Source: Excoecaria cochinchinensis (taxonomy: Eukaryota; Streptophyta; Magnoliopsida; Malpighiales; Euphorbiaceae). Taken from it: DNA of 64,000 nucleotides. The position numbers and the translations under genes are program-made. Positions 22,626 through 32,200 of this stretch are shown here, piece after piece (within the stretch, counting starts at the first letter, position 1; each line of letters starts with the position of its first letter). The DNA is taken from the NCBI GenBank assembly GCA_947683425.1, contig CANTUQ010000031.1, forward strand, positions 3,669,001 through 3,733,000, given 5' to 3'. A model generated the notes under the pieces. The model did not search any database. It had not been told where the DNA came from and was given only the letters and a program-made list of their open reading frames with translations.

Positions 22626-24250
22626 TGTTGGGTTTACTCGGAATAATTAACATTAAACGCAGCGGAAAAATTCGAAACCCGAAACAGGATCCAAGTAGAT
22701 TCGATTGATTCAAAAAGGAAGAGATTGAATTACTAACCTTTAGAACGAAAAAACTCTTTAATCCGGACTGAAGACGCTGCCTTTACGCGAACGTTCTCTA
22801 TCGGTATCCACACGCACGAACAAATGAGCAGGAGTCGCAGGGGTGCTAGCTCCCTTGAATGCGAATGGATTTCTTTTCTTTCTTTCTCAAAGAATAATGG
22901 TGGCTCTGTTTTTCTTTTTCTTTCTTTCACAAAGAAGAACGATGGCTGTCTATCTTTTCTTTCTTACTTACTGATAATGAAGAATGCAGCCACTCTAATC
23001 TTTTCTAAGTTAGAATGTGATTAGTGTTTTATTTAGGGTTAAACTCCTTTTTAACATATATCCCATATATAATTGTATATATATTTCAAATCATTTTCCT
23101 CTTAGGAAAAGATAAATGAGGATATTATCTCTTAATTTAAAATTAAGATATAATATATATATATACATATATTTATATATATATATATATATTTATTTAT
23201 TTATTTATTATTCAAAATAATAAGAAATAATATATTAATACATATTATTATCTCATATTCAAAATAAGAGATATTTATATGCATAAATATATATATAAAT
23301 ATGTAATTTCGAAATTAAATATAAATACCGATATTTATATTTTATTCCAAAATAACCCAATAAAATCCATTCTGTTCATTTTGCTCTTGGTGTGTGACCC
23401 AATAGGTTTATATTATGTTGGCAGTGGGCCTAATCCCATAAAAGCCCACAAGTCATAATTGGTCTCTAGCAAGACATTATGACTACCCAAATAATATAAA
23501 TATCGTTAGTCCGATTTTAACCTTGCAATAGAACATGTTATTATCCTTTTTGTCACACGATATCTGTTCGAACATAAGTCATGGTCCATGTCAAACTTAA
23601 ATTGTTCAAACATATAATTTCTCGATCACCAAGTAGACTGATAAATTCAAATGACATTGATCACACTATCAATTCATTTGAGCACGGCCATGCATTTTAC
23701 AGTCCTACTTATCGAGGGGCCCAATAGATATCTCTCTCATAAGAGAGGGACAAATTCCATCTTGATTATTCACTTTCCTCCGCATAATTCTCATTATGTC
23801 CGATCATAAACTTTATAATTATCCGATTAAAGATAACGTTTGATTATGTCAAAACATAATGATCCTTATGTAGGAAACTATGATAACCTCAGGTCATAGG
23901 ATTCAATAACATATCTATTATAAGATCATTTATGACACTATCCCATGAAGTGATCTTATAGTGGGTCTATCCAGTACTTTTGTTCTCTAGCAAGTACCTA
24001 TAGATTTGATTTATATCAACATATATAATCATCCCATGATTATCAATTCAAATCTATACTAGTCTTAATTTATCTTTATGCCCTTTATTGATAAATGATT
24101 AGGGACAACATGAATAACAATGTTATTCATAAACATTACAATATAATGTAACATGCCAATTATATCAATGCGAAGAAAATCATTATATAAATGAAAATGT
24201 AATGATTACATCAAGGTCCAAATGCTTGGCCTAGGGCATAACCACTAACA
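22626..24250 (-). mobile_element. solo copia-type LTR
   Basis: The 1625-bp segment runs from TGTTGGGTTTACTCGG (22626) to CCACTAACA (24250) and is flanked by the 5-bp duplication TGAAT at 22621-22625 and 24251-24255. On the minus strand it begins TGTTAGTGGTTATGCCC and ends in ..CCCAACA, with the GCCCTAGGCCAAGC word near its start that is familiar from plant copia LTRs. There is no primer-binding site or coding region attached, so it is a solo LTR. Short open frames near 22733-23024 are LTR sequence. An AT microsatellite-like patch lies at 23150-23220. Confidence 0.8.
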
Positions 24251-24255
24251 TGAAT

Positions 24256-24371
24256 GCCATGCAATTTTTTTCGAAAAGAGATAGAAATTTAATTTAAAAA
24301 ACTCGCTTATATTTAATTTAACCAAGGTACTTAAGAATCAGAGTCTCATGGGTCCCCAGTGGAGTAGCCAC
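24256..24371. other. short sequence between solo copia LTR and Tat LTR fragment
   Basis: About 115 bp continuing the element interrupted by the solo copia LTR. It resembles in part the AACCAAGGTA.. / CTGGTCTTTGGG region of Tat/Ogre-like LTRs, but assignment is not secure. Confidence 0.3.
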
Positions 24372-26062
24372 TATGACGCGCTCCGAACCCCGTCGACCAT
24401 AAAGGCATACTTTTAAGGTCCGAGAAGGCTCATTTAAACTCGTAAATATTGGTCGTTTTGCAATAGAAAGGGGCATCCCTATTTCATTATTAGCGATCAA
24501 CTTACGAGTGCGTCAGTTGGGCACCAAAAGGCAGGTATTGTGGAGTCACCACCCAATAAAATATTGAAAAAGTTAATTTAACATCATAAAGCCTAAAGCA
24601 AAGAAGGTTCGACATCACTCTTACGTATACATTGGTTTAAATTTATAAATGAGTTTTTAAGATTAATTTAATATCTCTTTTCTCACACGATTTATACAAA
24701 TAAATTAAAAGCGCACTTCAAGCATATAAAAAAACTATATAACAAATACAATAAAATTATCCTCAAAATAAATAAAAATCCACAAAATAGAAAATGAAAT
24801 ACATACATAAAACAGAGAATTCATTTAGGTTGGAACATCAGTTTCCTCATGCATAATTTACAAAAAAAAACGAAAAATCCACAAAATAGAAAATAAAATA
24901 CATACATAAAACAGAGAATTCATTTAGGTGGGAACATTGGTTTTATCATGCATATTTTACAAAAAAAAAAAGAAGAGTTCTTAGGAAAATTTTAAGAAAA
25001 TAGAAATGAGTAATCCCATTTTGATAAAAAGAACTCATCTTTTGGGATGATTTTTTGAGAAGAAAAATTAGGACATTGGTTCTATTTTATTAAGAAATCA
25101 CAATTTTGTTATGTGAAAATCTTTGTGAATTTTTAGGTTAACATGAAAAAAAATCCTTTATTATTACAAATCCCAATAAAAAAATAATAAAAGAAAAGCA
25201 AGCTAAAGTAAAATAAAGTACAAAAATTAAATTGCTAATTCCGTGCAATACATGCACTCTAGCCTCCAAATTTCCATTCGTGGTAATTCTCAATTATGAG
25301 GGATATTTTAGGCCAAAAAAGGCAAAAGAAAATAACTCATTAGAAAATTCATGCAAAAAACATACTCAAGCAAATAAATTAATGCAGTACTGAAATTAAA
25401 GAAAATAAAAGGAATAAAAAAATATAAATAATCAGAAAACAATATTTCATGCTCAAAAATAAGAAATTAAAATCATATGTTACAATATGACATCAAAAGG
25501 GCAAAATGAACACATTAAAATAATTGAAAGTAACCAAATAGGGGCCATAGATGGCCACAAGACAAGGGAGACGGACAAGAAGAGAGGCGACGGACGGGAA
25601 GGGATGGTTTCTGCTCTAACGAGCGACGGGTGTCGGTAACCTTCTTCCCATCTGTCCCTTTAGGACACAGAAACAAAATGCATGGTTTATTTTTAAACCA
25701 TTTTCATGCCAAATCAACCTATATCATGCATTTTTGAACCTAAAAACACGTGAAAATCACTTAATAGAATTTCAAAAACACACTTATATCATGAAAAACT
25801 ACAAAATTAAAAATCACATATCCGGTCAAAATCAATATCTCAAATAAAAAAACATTCACATAATATTTAATCCATTTTAAATATAGAGAGACAGAAAATG
25901 AGCGCAGAATATTTACCCTCAGATTGTTGGATTTCAGAAAATGGACTTTATGCTTTAATCTCCTCCTTGGAATTCATGATTAAACTAAGAAAAATTAAGA
26001 GAAAATAAGTTTTGCGTATTTGTTCAAAAAATGGAGAAATAATATATTCCTAAAAGAAGGAA
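24372..26062 (-). mobile_element. Tat/Ogre-like LTR fragment, minus orientation
   Basis: On the complement this ends in GGTTCGGAGCGCGTCATA, matching the GGTTCGGTGCGCGTCACA ending of the LTRs at 12914 and 14013. It also carries the GGTGACTCC...GCCCAA block and a GAGGGTAAATATTCTG block that parallels GAGAGTAAACATTCTG at about 7917. A CGACGGGTGTCGG palindrome cluster sits at 25570-25665. The 5' end is missing because another LTR begins at 26063. An imperfect direct duplication of about 91 bp (24776-24866 and 24867-24963) is embedded. No gene is visible. Confidence 0.6.
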
Positions 26063-26983
26063 TGTAATGACCCCAATACTGGGCTAGCAGTGAATAGTGA
26101 CACCGTAATGAATAGTACTTTTCGAAGTCAAAAAATATTTTATTAAACCATTGGATGGAGCATGTCAGCGGGAGTCCGTAGGCAAAAATTTGAGGTCAAA
26201 CGGATATCAAATAGTTCCAAAACGTACGAAACAGTGGAAAAAGGGGTTTGGGGCATCTGTCGTGACAGACGGCCATCTGTAGTGACAGAGGGGTGTCTAT
26301 CGGGCGACAGGCGGCCAAGCCGTCTGAAACTTCAGACGAGCGTCTGAAGGTTTTTCCAGTCCGGTTTGATCGACTTTTGACTCGAAATTGACCGGACCAT
26401 ATCTTGAGCTACGAATTTCAGAAAAATATTATGAAAATATGAACGTACTTGTATTGATAAGTAGAATTTTATGGTAATGAAATATTTAATTTTGATGACA
26501 CTGAAAAATTAGAATATCGGACTGACAAATAATTACCGGACCGAGAAATGGAAGTGAGTGTTCAAGTGAGAAATGACTCATATGAAAGAAAATAAAAGTT
26601 TAAGGATCAAAACGAAATTTACCGTGAAAACAATTAGTTGAGGGACTAATTGGTAAATTATAAGTTAAGAAGTGAATAAATTTTAAAATATAGTTAATAA
26701 ATGGCAAAATTGTAAATGAATGATAAGAGAAGGACTATATTGTAATTTGGTAAAAATTTAGGGGCAAAACAGTAATTGAGTGTAAAAGTAAGTTGATAAG
26801 CGATAGGTAAAAAGAAAGTGAAATTAAAATGACACTTATGCAAAGAATGTAAAGTTCAGGGGCTAAAGTGTAAATTGACTTGAAAATACTAATATAAGAA
26901 CCAATATATAATTTGTAAGCCAAATAATGTTTTAAGATGAAAAGGAAAATGAACTAGTGGTAAAAGTGTAATTATGATGTAAA
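26063..26983 (+). mobile_element. LTR-like sequence of the unassigned gypsy family, copy 2
   Basis: It begins TGTAATGACCCCAATACTGGG after AGGAA (26058-26062) and aligns with the copy at 20488 through the GACAGACGGCC palindrome cluster (26250-26350) and the TAATTACCGGACCGAG block. After about 26600 it passes into AT-rich sequence full of GTAAA/TTGTAA words, where the alignment with copy 1 can no longer be followed by eye. No matching TSD was found, so the right limit is arbitrary. Confidence 0.5.
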
Positions 26984-28185
26984 AATGGCAAATTTGTAAT
27001 TTATTGAAAGATTAGGGACCAAAGTGAACTTTACCACATTGATGGTACCTAAAAGAATAAAATGAAAAGTGAAATGACAATAGTGTTTAATTAAGTGAAA
27101 TAAATAAACTAGTGCCATGATAGTAAATAATTGACTAATGGATGGCAAAATCATAAATAAAGTATAAAAAGGAATAATTATGTTAAATAATAAAATTTAT
27201 GAATAAGGTGAATGATTAATTGAGCCTATTGTAATGTAATGGCTTAGTAAGGCCTAATATGAAAAAGAAACATCAAAACAATAAATTGGGGACTAAACTT
27301 TAATTTTGGTGTTAAATGAAAGTAAATGAAATTTTGAGAGTTGAAAGGGTAAATTGTAAGTTAATTAAGTAATTAAATGTGGGAAAATTACTCAATAGCA
27401 TGTTTGTACTTAAATGAAAATTGAACGGCAAAAGTGGTCAATTAGTTAAGTGTAAGGGTAAAGTAGTAAAGATCGTATAAGTTAGCCATTGAATGATAAA
27501 GGGTTTAGAATAAAATCAGATCAAGAACTGTAGCGTAAAATGATACTGATTGAGATTTAGCAAGTGATTTAAATGGAAGTAAGGAATGGCAAATTTGTAA
27601 TTTATTGAAAGATTAGGGACCAAAGTGAACTTTACCACATTGATGGTACCTAAAAGAATAAAATGAAAAGTGAAATGACAATAGTGTTTAATTAAGTGAA
27701 ATAAATAAACTAGTGCCATGATAGTAAATAATTGACTAATGGATGGCAAAATCATAAATAAAGTATAAAAAGGAATAATTATGTTAAATAATAAAATTTA
27801 TGAATAAGGTGAATGATTAATTGAGCCTATTGTAATGTAATGGCTTAGTAAGGCCTAATATGAAAAAGAAACATCAAAACAATAAATTGGGGACTAAACT
27901 TTAATTTTGGTGTTAAATGAAAGTAAATGAAATTTTGAGAGTTGAAAGGGTAAATTGTAAGTTAATTAAGTAATTAAATGTGGGAAAATTACTCAATAGC
28001 ATGTTTGTACTTAAATGAAAATTGAATGGCAAAAGTGGTCAATTAGTTAAGTGTAAGGGTAAAGTAGTAAAGATCGTATAAGTTAGCCATTGAATGATAA
28101 AGGGTTTAGAATAAAATCAGATCAAGAACTGTAGCGTAAAATGATACTGATTGAGATTTAGCAAGTGATTTAAATGGAAGTAAGG
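26984..28185. repeat. 601-bp perfect tandem duplication
   Basis: Unit 1 (26984-27584) is repeated as unit 2 (27585-28185) at an offset of 601 bp. By eye the only mismatch is in TTGAACGGC versus TTGAATGGC (about 27424 and 28025). The sequence is AT-rich with many GTAAA/TTGTAAT motifs and no recognisable gene. The minus-strand open frames beginning MILPSIS in both units are simply copies of each other. High identity means the duplication is recent, or that the assembly duplicated the segment. Confidence 0.95.
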
Positions 28186-28445
28186 AATGCATTGAAGTAA
28201 GTGTATTATAAAAGTGAAAGGTATAATCGTAAAGATTTAAAAGTAAAAAAATAAAATAATTAGTTATAAGAAATAAGGTAAAATGCAAATGAGAAGAAGA
28301 GAAATTAAACAGGATAAGATGTTAAGAGTGAAAAATAGAATATAGTGTCAAATTGTAATTAAAGCAATATGAAGAGAAAATTTGCATATGTAAGAAAATG
28401 AAGGATTAGATAGTAATACGACACTGTTTAGTCTGAAAGTAAGGA
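28186..28445. other. AT-rich spacer
   Basis: This continues the AT-rich composition of the preceding duplication, with no gene, repeat boundary or regulatory motif recognised. Confidence 0.5.
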
Positions 28446-28627
28446 TTAAGAGAATGTACAAGTATGTGTATGTATATATATGCCTAAGTTAGACATGGAA
28501 ATCTTTAGAATTTGAATCCCAATAATAACACCACTAGTAATGATCATATCATCAACGGAAAGTAAGAGAATGATAGTGCCATTTTTCGTTTGTTGAAGAA
28601 ACAAGGCAGAGTCATGTGGATTAGAGT
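28446..28627 (-). pseudogene. copia reverse transcriptase fragment
   Basis: The minus-strand frame contains FLQQTKNGTIILLLSVDDMI followed by ITS, which is the catalytic (Y/S)VDDMIITG region of Ty1/copia reverse transcriptase. It breaks off at 28627 because the Tat element was inserted there with TSD AGAGT. On the other side of that insertion the same minus strand carries copia gag (37354-38115). Removing the Tat element would therefore place gag directly next to this RT fragment, with protease, integrase and most of RT missing. The copia element was internally deleted before the Tat insertion. Confidence 0.75.
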
Positions 28628-29175
28628 TGATACTCATGGGCTCGGAATATGCCTCCGGATAGTGCCCGGTCTTGGTTCAATGATACAAGAACAAAGAAGC
28701 CCACTCGGTAAAGTACTCGGTTTACCCGACTGCAGGTACTCTGTCATATAACTCGGAAAGCTCTCATAGTCGCCTAAATACTGAGCCCGGTCCATTGTCG
28801 AGCTCGGTAACTCCAAAGATAGATCGGTTCGACAAAACAGCTGTCATACCCGTTATACAGTGAACTAGCCGTTAAGGTAACCGTTATTCATACTCATTGC
28901 CCATCAATTAAAGTAACCGGGCCCCAAATGGTCATCATGAGTAATGGACTTATAAAAGAAGCACAACACCTCATAAGGTACGATCTCTCTTTTTCTCAGA
29001 TTTCAGAAACTCTCTCTCTTTCATACTTGATTTTCCAAAATTACTAACTTGACCGTCGGAGTCTCCCTTGTCGGAAACCCGCCGGAATCTTATTTTCAGG
29101 TGATTGCCCGGACGTAGCTCAGAATAAGCTCGGAACATTCTTCCCAGCTGGCCCGGAAAATTCGCTCGGTCATCA
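28628..29175 (+). repeat. 5' LTR of the young Tat element
   Basis: It begins TGATACTCATGGGCTCGG and ends GCTCGGTCATCA. The TG..CA ends, the flanking AGAGT duplication and an apparently identical partner at 36801-37348 define it. A TATAAAA box is at 28951-28957, followed by CT-rich leader sequence. Confidence 0.97.
28951..28957 (+). promoter_or_regulatory. TATA box in 5' LTR of the Tat element
   Basis: TATAAAA in the context GGACTTATAAAAGAAGC sits about 220 bp before the LTR end. The same motif is at 37124-37130 in the 3' LTR. Transcription starting about 30 bp downstream would give the genomic RNA. Confidence 0.7.
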
Positions 29176-29193
29176 TTTGGTGCGGTGAGCGTG
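29176..29193 (+). promoter_or_regulatory. primer-binding site region of the Tat element
   Basis: TTTGGTGCGGTGAGCGTG follows the LTR directly, where the tRNA primer of minus-strand synthesis binds. It resembles the TTTGGTGCCGTC.. primer sites of some plant Tat elements, but I do not assign the tRNA. Confidence 0.5.
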
Positions 29194-29208
29194 GACCATA
29201 GCATTCTC

Positions 29209-32200
29209 ATGGATCTTTTTCCAGACCTGAACACTACCGCGGCACCTCCAAGCCCATCTCAAACTCCTCCCCCACTCTCCCAACAAATCCCTTTCCAGCT
29301 ATTCGGGCAACCAATACAACCTCCCCAAACTTCCCATTTTTCCAATATTCCAAGCTTGACTCCCCAAACTGCTCAGGCCCTCCTTGCCACTCTGGCTGCA
29401 GTAGCAGCCCAGGCACCGCCAATTCATACCCCACCCCCAGGGCATTACACTCCCCCTGCTCCACAAGTCACTCAAAATACCCCGGCTCCTTTACCAGCTA
29501 TAACTCCTGGATCCACAATAACTCTCACGGCCGAGCAATTCGAAAAGCTCTTTGAAGAGCGAATGCAAAGATACCAGAACCGAAACACCCTCCAATACCA
29601 CAGTAACTTCCGCTCGCCCCTCTGCAGAACAATTTTGGAAACTCCTTTTCCAAATATTCGCCTGCCCAGTCTGCTTAAATACAATGGTAGCACGGATCCC
29701 CGAGCTCACCTAGATCAGTTTCATCACACTATGCTCGTCTTCACAACCGATGATAGTGCCCTATGCAAAATTTTCCCCCAGACTCTTACAGAGTCCGCCC
29801 AAATTTGGTTTCGGAATTTGCCCGAGCACTCTATCTCGAATTTCACTCAATTCAGTGACATGTTCATCGCCAAGTTCGTGGCCGCCATCCGACCAACGAA
29901 GGTTTCGGCGGACTTGAACTCGGTAAGACAGGACAGAGGAGAAACACTACGAGCATATGTGGAAAGATTTAACACGGTGGCAATGGACATTCAAGATTTG
30001 AACCTGGAAGTAGCCAACAACGCCCTCATCCGCAATACTCGCTGCCAGGACTTCAGTGATTCACTCAGCAAGAAACCGCCCTGCGATTTCACCGAGCTCA
30101 TGTCCCGAGCTCATAAATACATAAGGATGGACGAGGCCAGACGACTCCGAAATAGTTTCACATATGACGAACCGCGTCGAGACTCTTTCCGGACATCAGA
30201 CAGGGGCACAGGGCGAGGTGACGGCCCGAGCAGAAGTTCCGGAAACTCGCACAAGACTTATATGGTCTCTCGAACTGCCGAACGAAGAGAAGAGAAGTGG
30301 ACGCCCTTGAACTCTTCCAGAGCACAAATCCTAAAATGGTTAAAGGAATCCGGCAAGGTGAACTGGCCCAGACAGATGAGAGAAGATCCGAGCCGAGATC
30401 AGAACCTCTACTGCGCATACCATCGGGATAAGGGTCACGAGACAAACGATTGCCATCAGCTAAAAAGGGAGATCGAGTTCTTAGTTCGGCAAGGGAAGCT
30501 CCCCCAGTATGTCAAAGAAGACCGAGCAAGAGAAAGATCCCGATCTCCCAGACAACGAGAAGCTCAGCCCGCCTCCAATAAGAAAGCCCCAGCAGGAATA
30601 ATTTATGTTATCGCTGGGGGAAAACATTATGATGCCATGGGAGACTCGCGAAAGAGGAAAGCAAAAGAAGTTTTTCCCGTACAGACCAATTCCTCCAAAG
30701 CCAGCCACGAAGTAAAATTCTACAAATCGGATGGCGATCACATTAAACAACCGCACACAGATTCCCTGGTTGTTGAGGCATTGATGGAAGATTATCTTGT
30801 CCAACGCATTCTGGTGGACACTGGGAGTGCGGTCAATCTCATCACGTTGCAAGCATTCAAGGCCCTTAAAATGCCGAGCAAAGTCCTTGAACCAGTTGCT
30901 ACCCCGCTAATCGGGATATCCGGACAACCAGTGAAAGTGGAGGGCTCAGTTGTCCTATCCCTGGAATTAGGAGATGGCGAGATAACACAGGCCTGCACCA
31001 GCCGCTTTATGGTCGTAGATATACCTCTGGCTTACAATGTCATATTTGGAAGACCACTGCTCGTAGGAATTGATGCCTATATCTCAATGCGCCACTTAAT
31101 GCTCAAAATCCCGACCTCCAAGGGTGAGGCCATTCTAAGGGGAAGTCAAAAGGCTGCTCGGGAAACATACCTGACCATGCTAAAAGAAGCCAATCAGGCC
31201 CTTCCACTAGACTCCCTCGACATCCCTATCGAAACAAGGGCCGAGCCTGGGGACTCGCTTGTTGACATTCAGTTAAGCCCGGACAAAAGAGTAAAGGTCG
31301 GAGCAATCAAAAGAGATGAAGCGCAGCTTATCGAAGTCCTGAAAGAGTTTTCTGATGTGTTCGCTTGGACACCCTCAGACATCAAAGGAATTTCACCGTC
31401 AATCATATGCCACTCCCTTAATGTCTCGCCGGGCACCAGACCGATCAAACAGAAGAGGAGAAATCATGCACCAGAACGACAGATAGCCATGTCGCATGAA
31501 ACCGAGGTCCTCCTACAGAACGGATTTATCCGAGAAGTCTTGTATCCGGACTGGTTGTCGAATGTAGTCCTAGTAAAAAAGTCCAACGGAAAATGGCGTA
31601 TGTGTGTAGACTTTACCGACCTCAACAAAGCATGCCCGAAAGACAGCTATCCTTTGCCAAGCATTGATCTCCTCGTAGACTCTACTGCTGGGTTCGAAGA
31701 ATATGCATTCTTAGATGCATCATCCGGGTACCACCAGATCCCAATGAATCCGAAAGATGAAGAGAAAACGGCCTTCATCACTCACCAGGCCACATATTGC
31801 TACCAAAGGATGCCGTTCGGGCTGAAGAACGCCGGCGCAACCTACCAGCGGTTAATGAACAAATTGTTTGCCGAACAGATAGGTCGGAACATGGAGGTCT
31901 ACGTAGACGACATGATTGTCAAGGCCCGGTCTTCAGAACTTCTTCCCACCGAACTCCGGGAGTGCCAGCAAGCCTTTGAAGATCTCAAGTCCTTTCTTAG
32001 CTCGCCCCCACTATTGAGCAGACCACAAACCGGGGATATTTTATACCTCTACTTATCTGTCACACCAGGAGCTGTCGGATCTGTGCTCATCCGAGAGGAA
32101 GGTAACCAGCAGTACCCCATCTACTATGTCAGCAAAGTACTGAAAGGAGCCGAGCTCAACTATCCCATCCTGGAACAACTGGCGTTCTCCTTGATCACTA

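Noticed and set aside
26972..27755. Two nearly identical minus-strand frames starting MILPSIS
   Set aside because: They are the same AT-rich sequence in the two units of the 601-bp tandem duplication, without domain or codon bias.
29185..29208. Upstream start for the Tat polyprotein at GTG 29185
   Set aside because: A plant mRNA would use ATG; the first in-frame ATG is 29209, and 29176-29193 is the primer-binding region.
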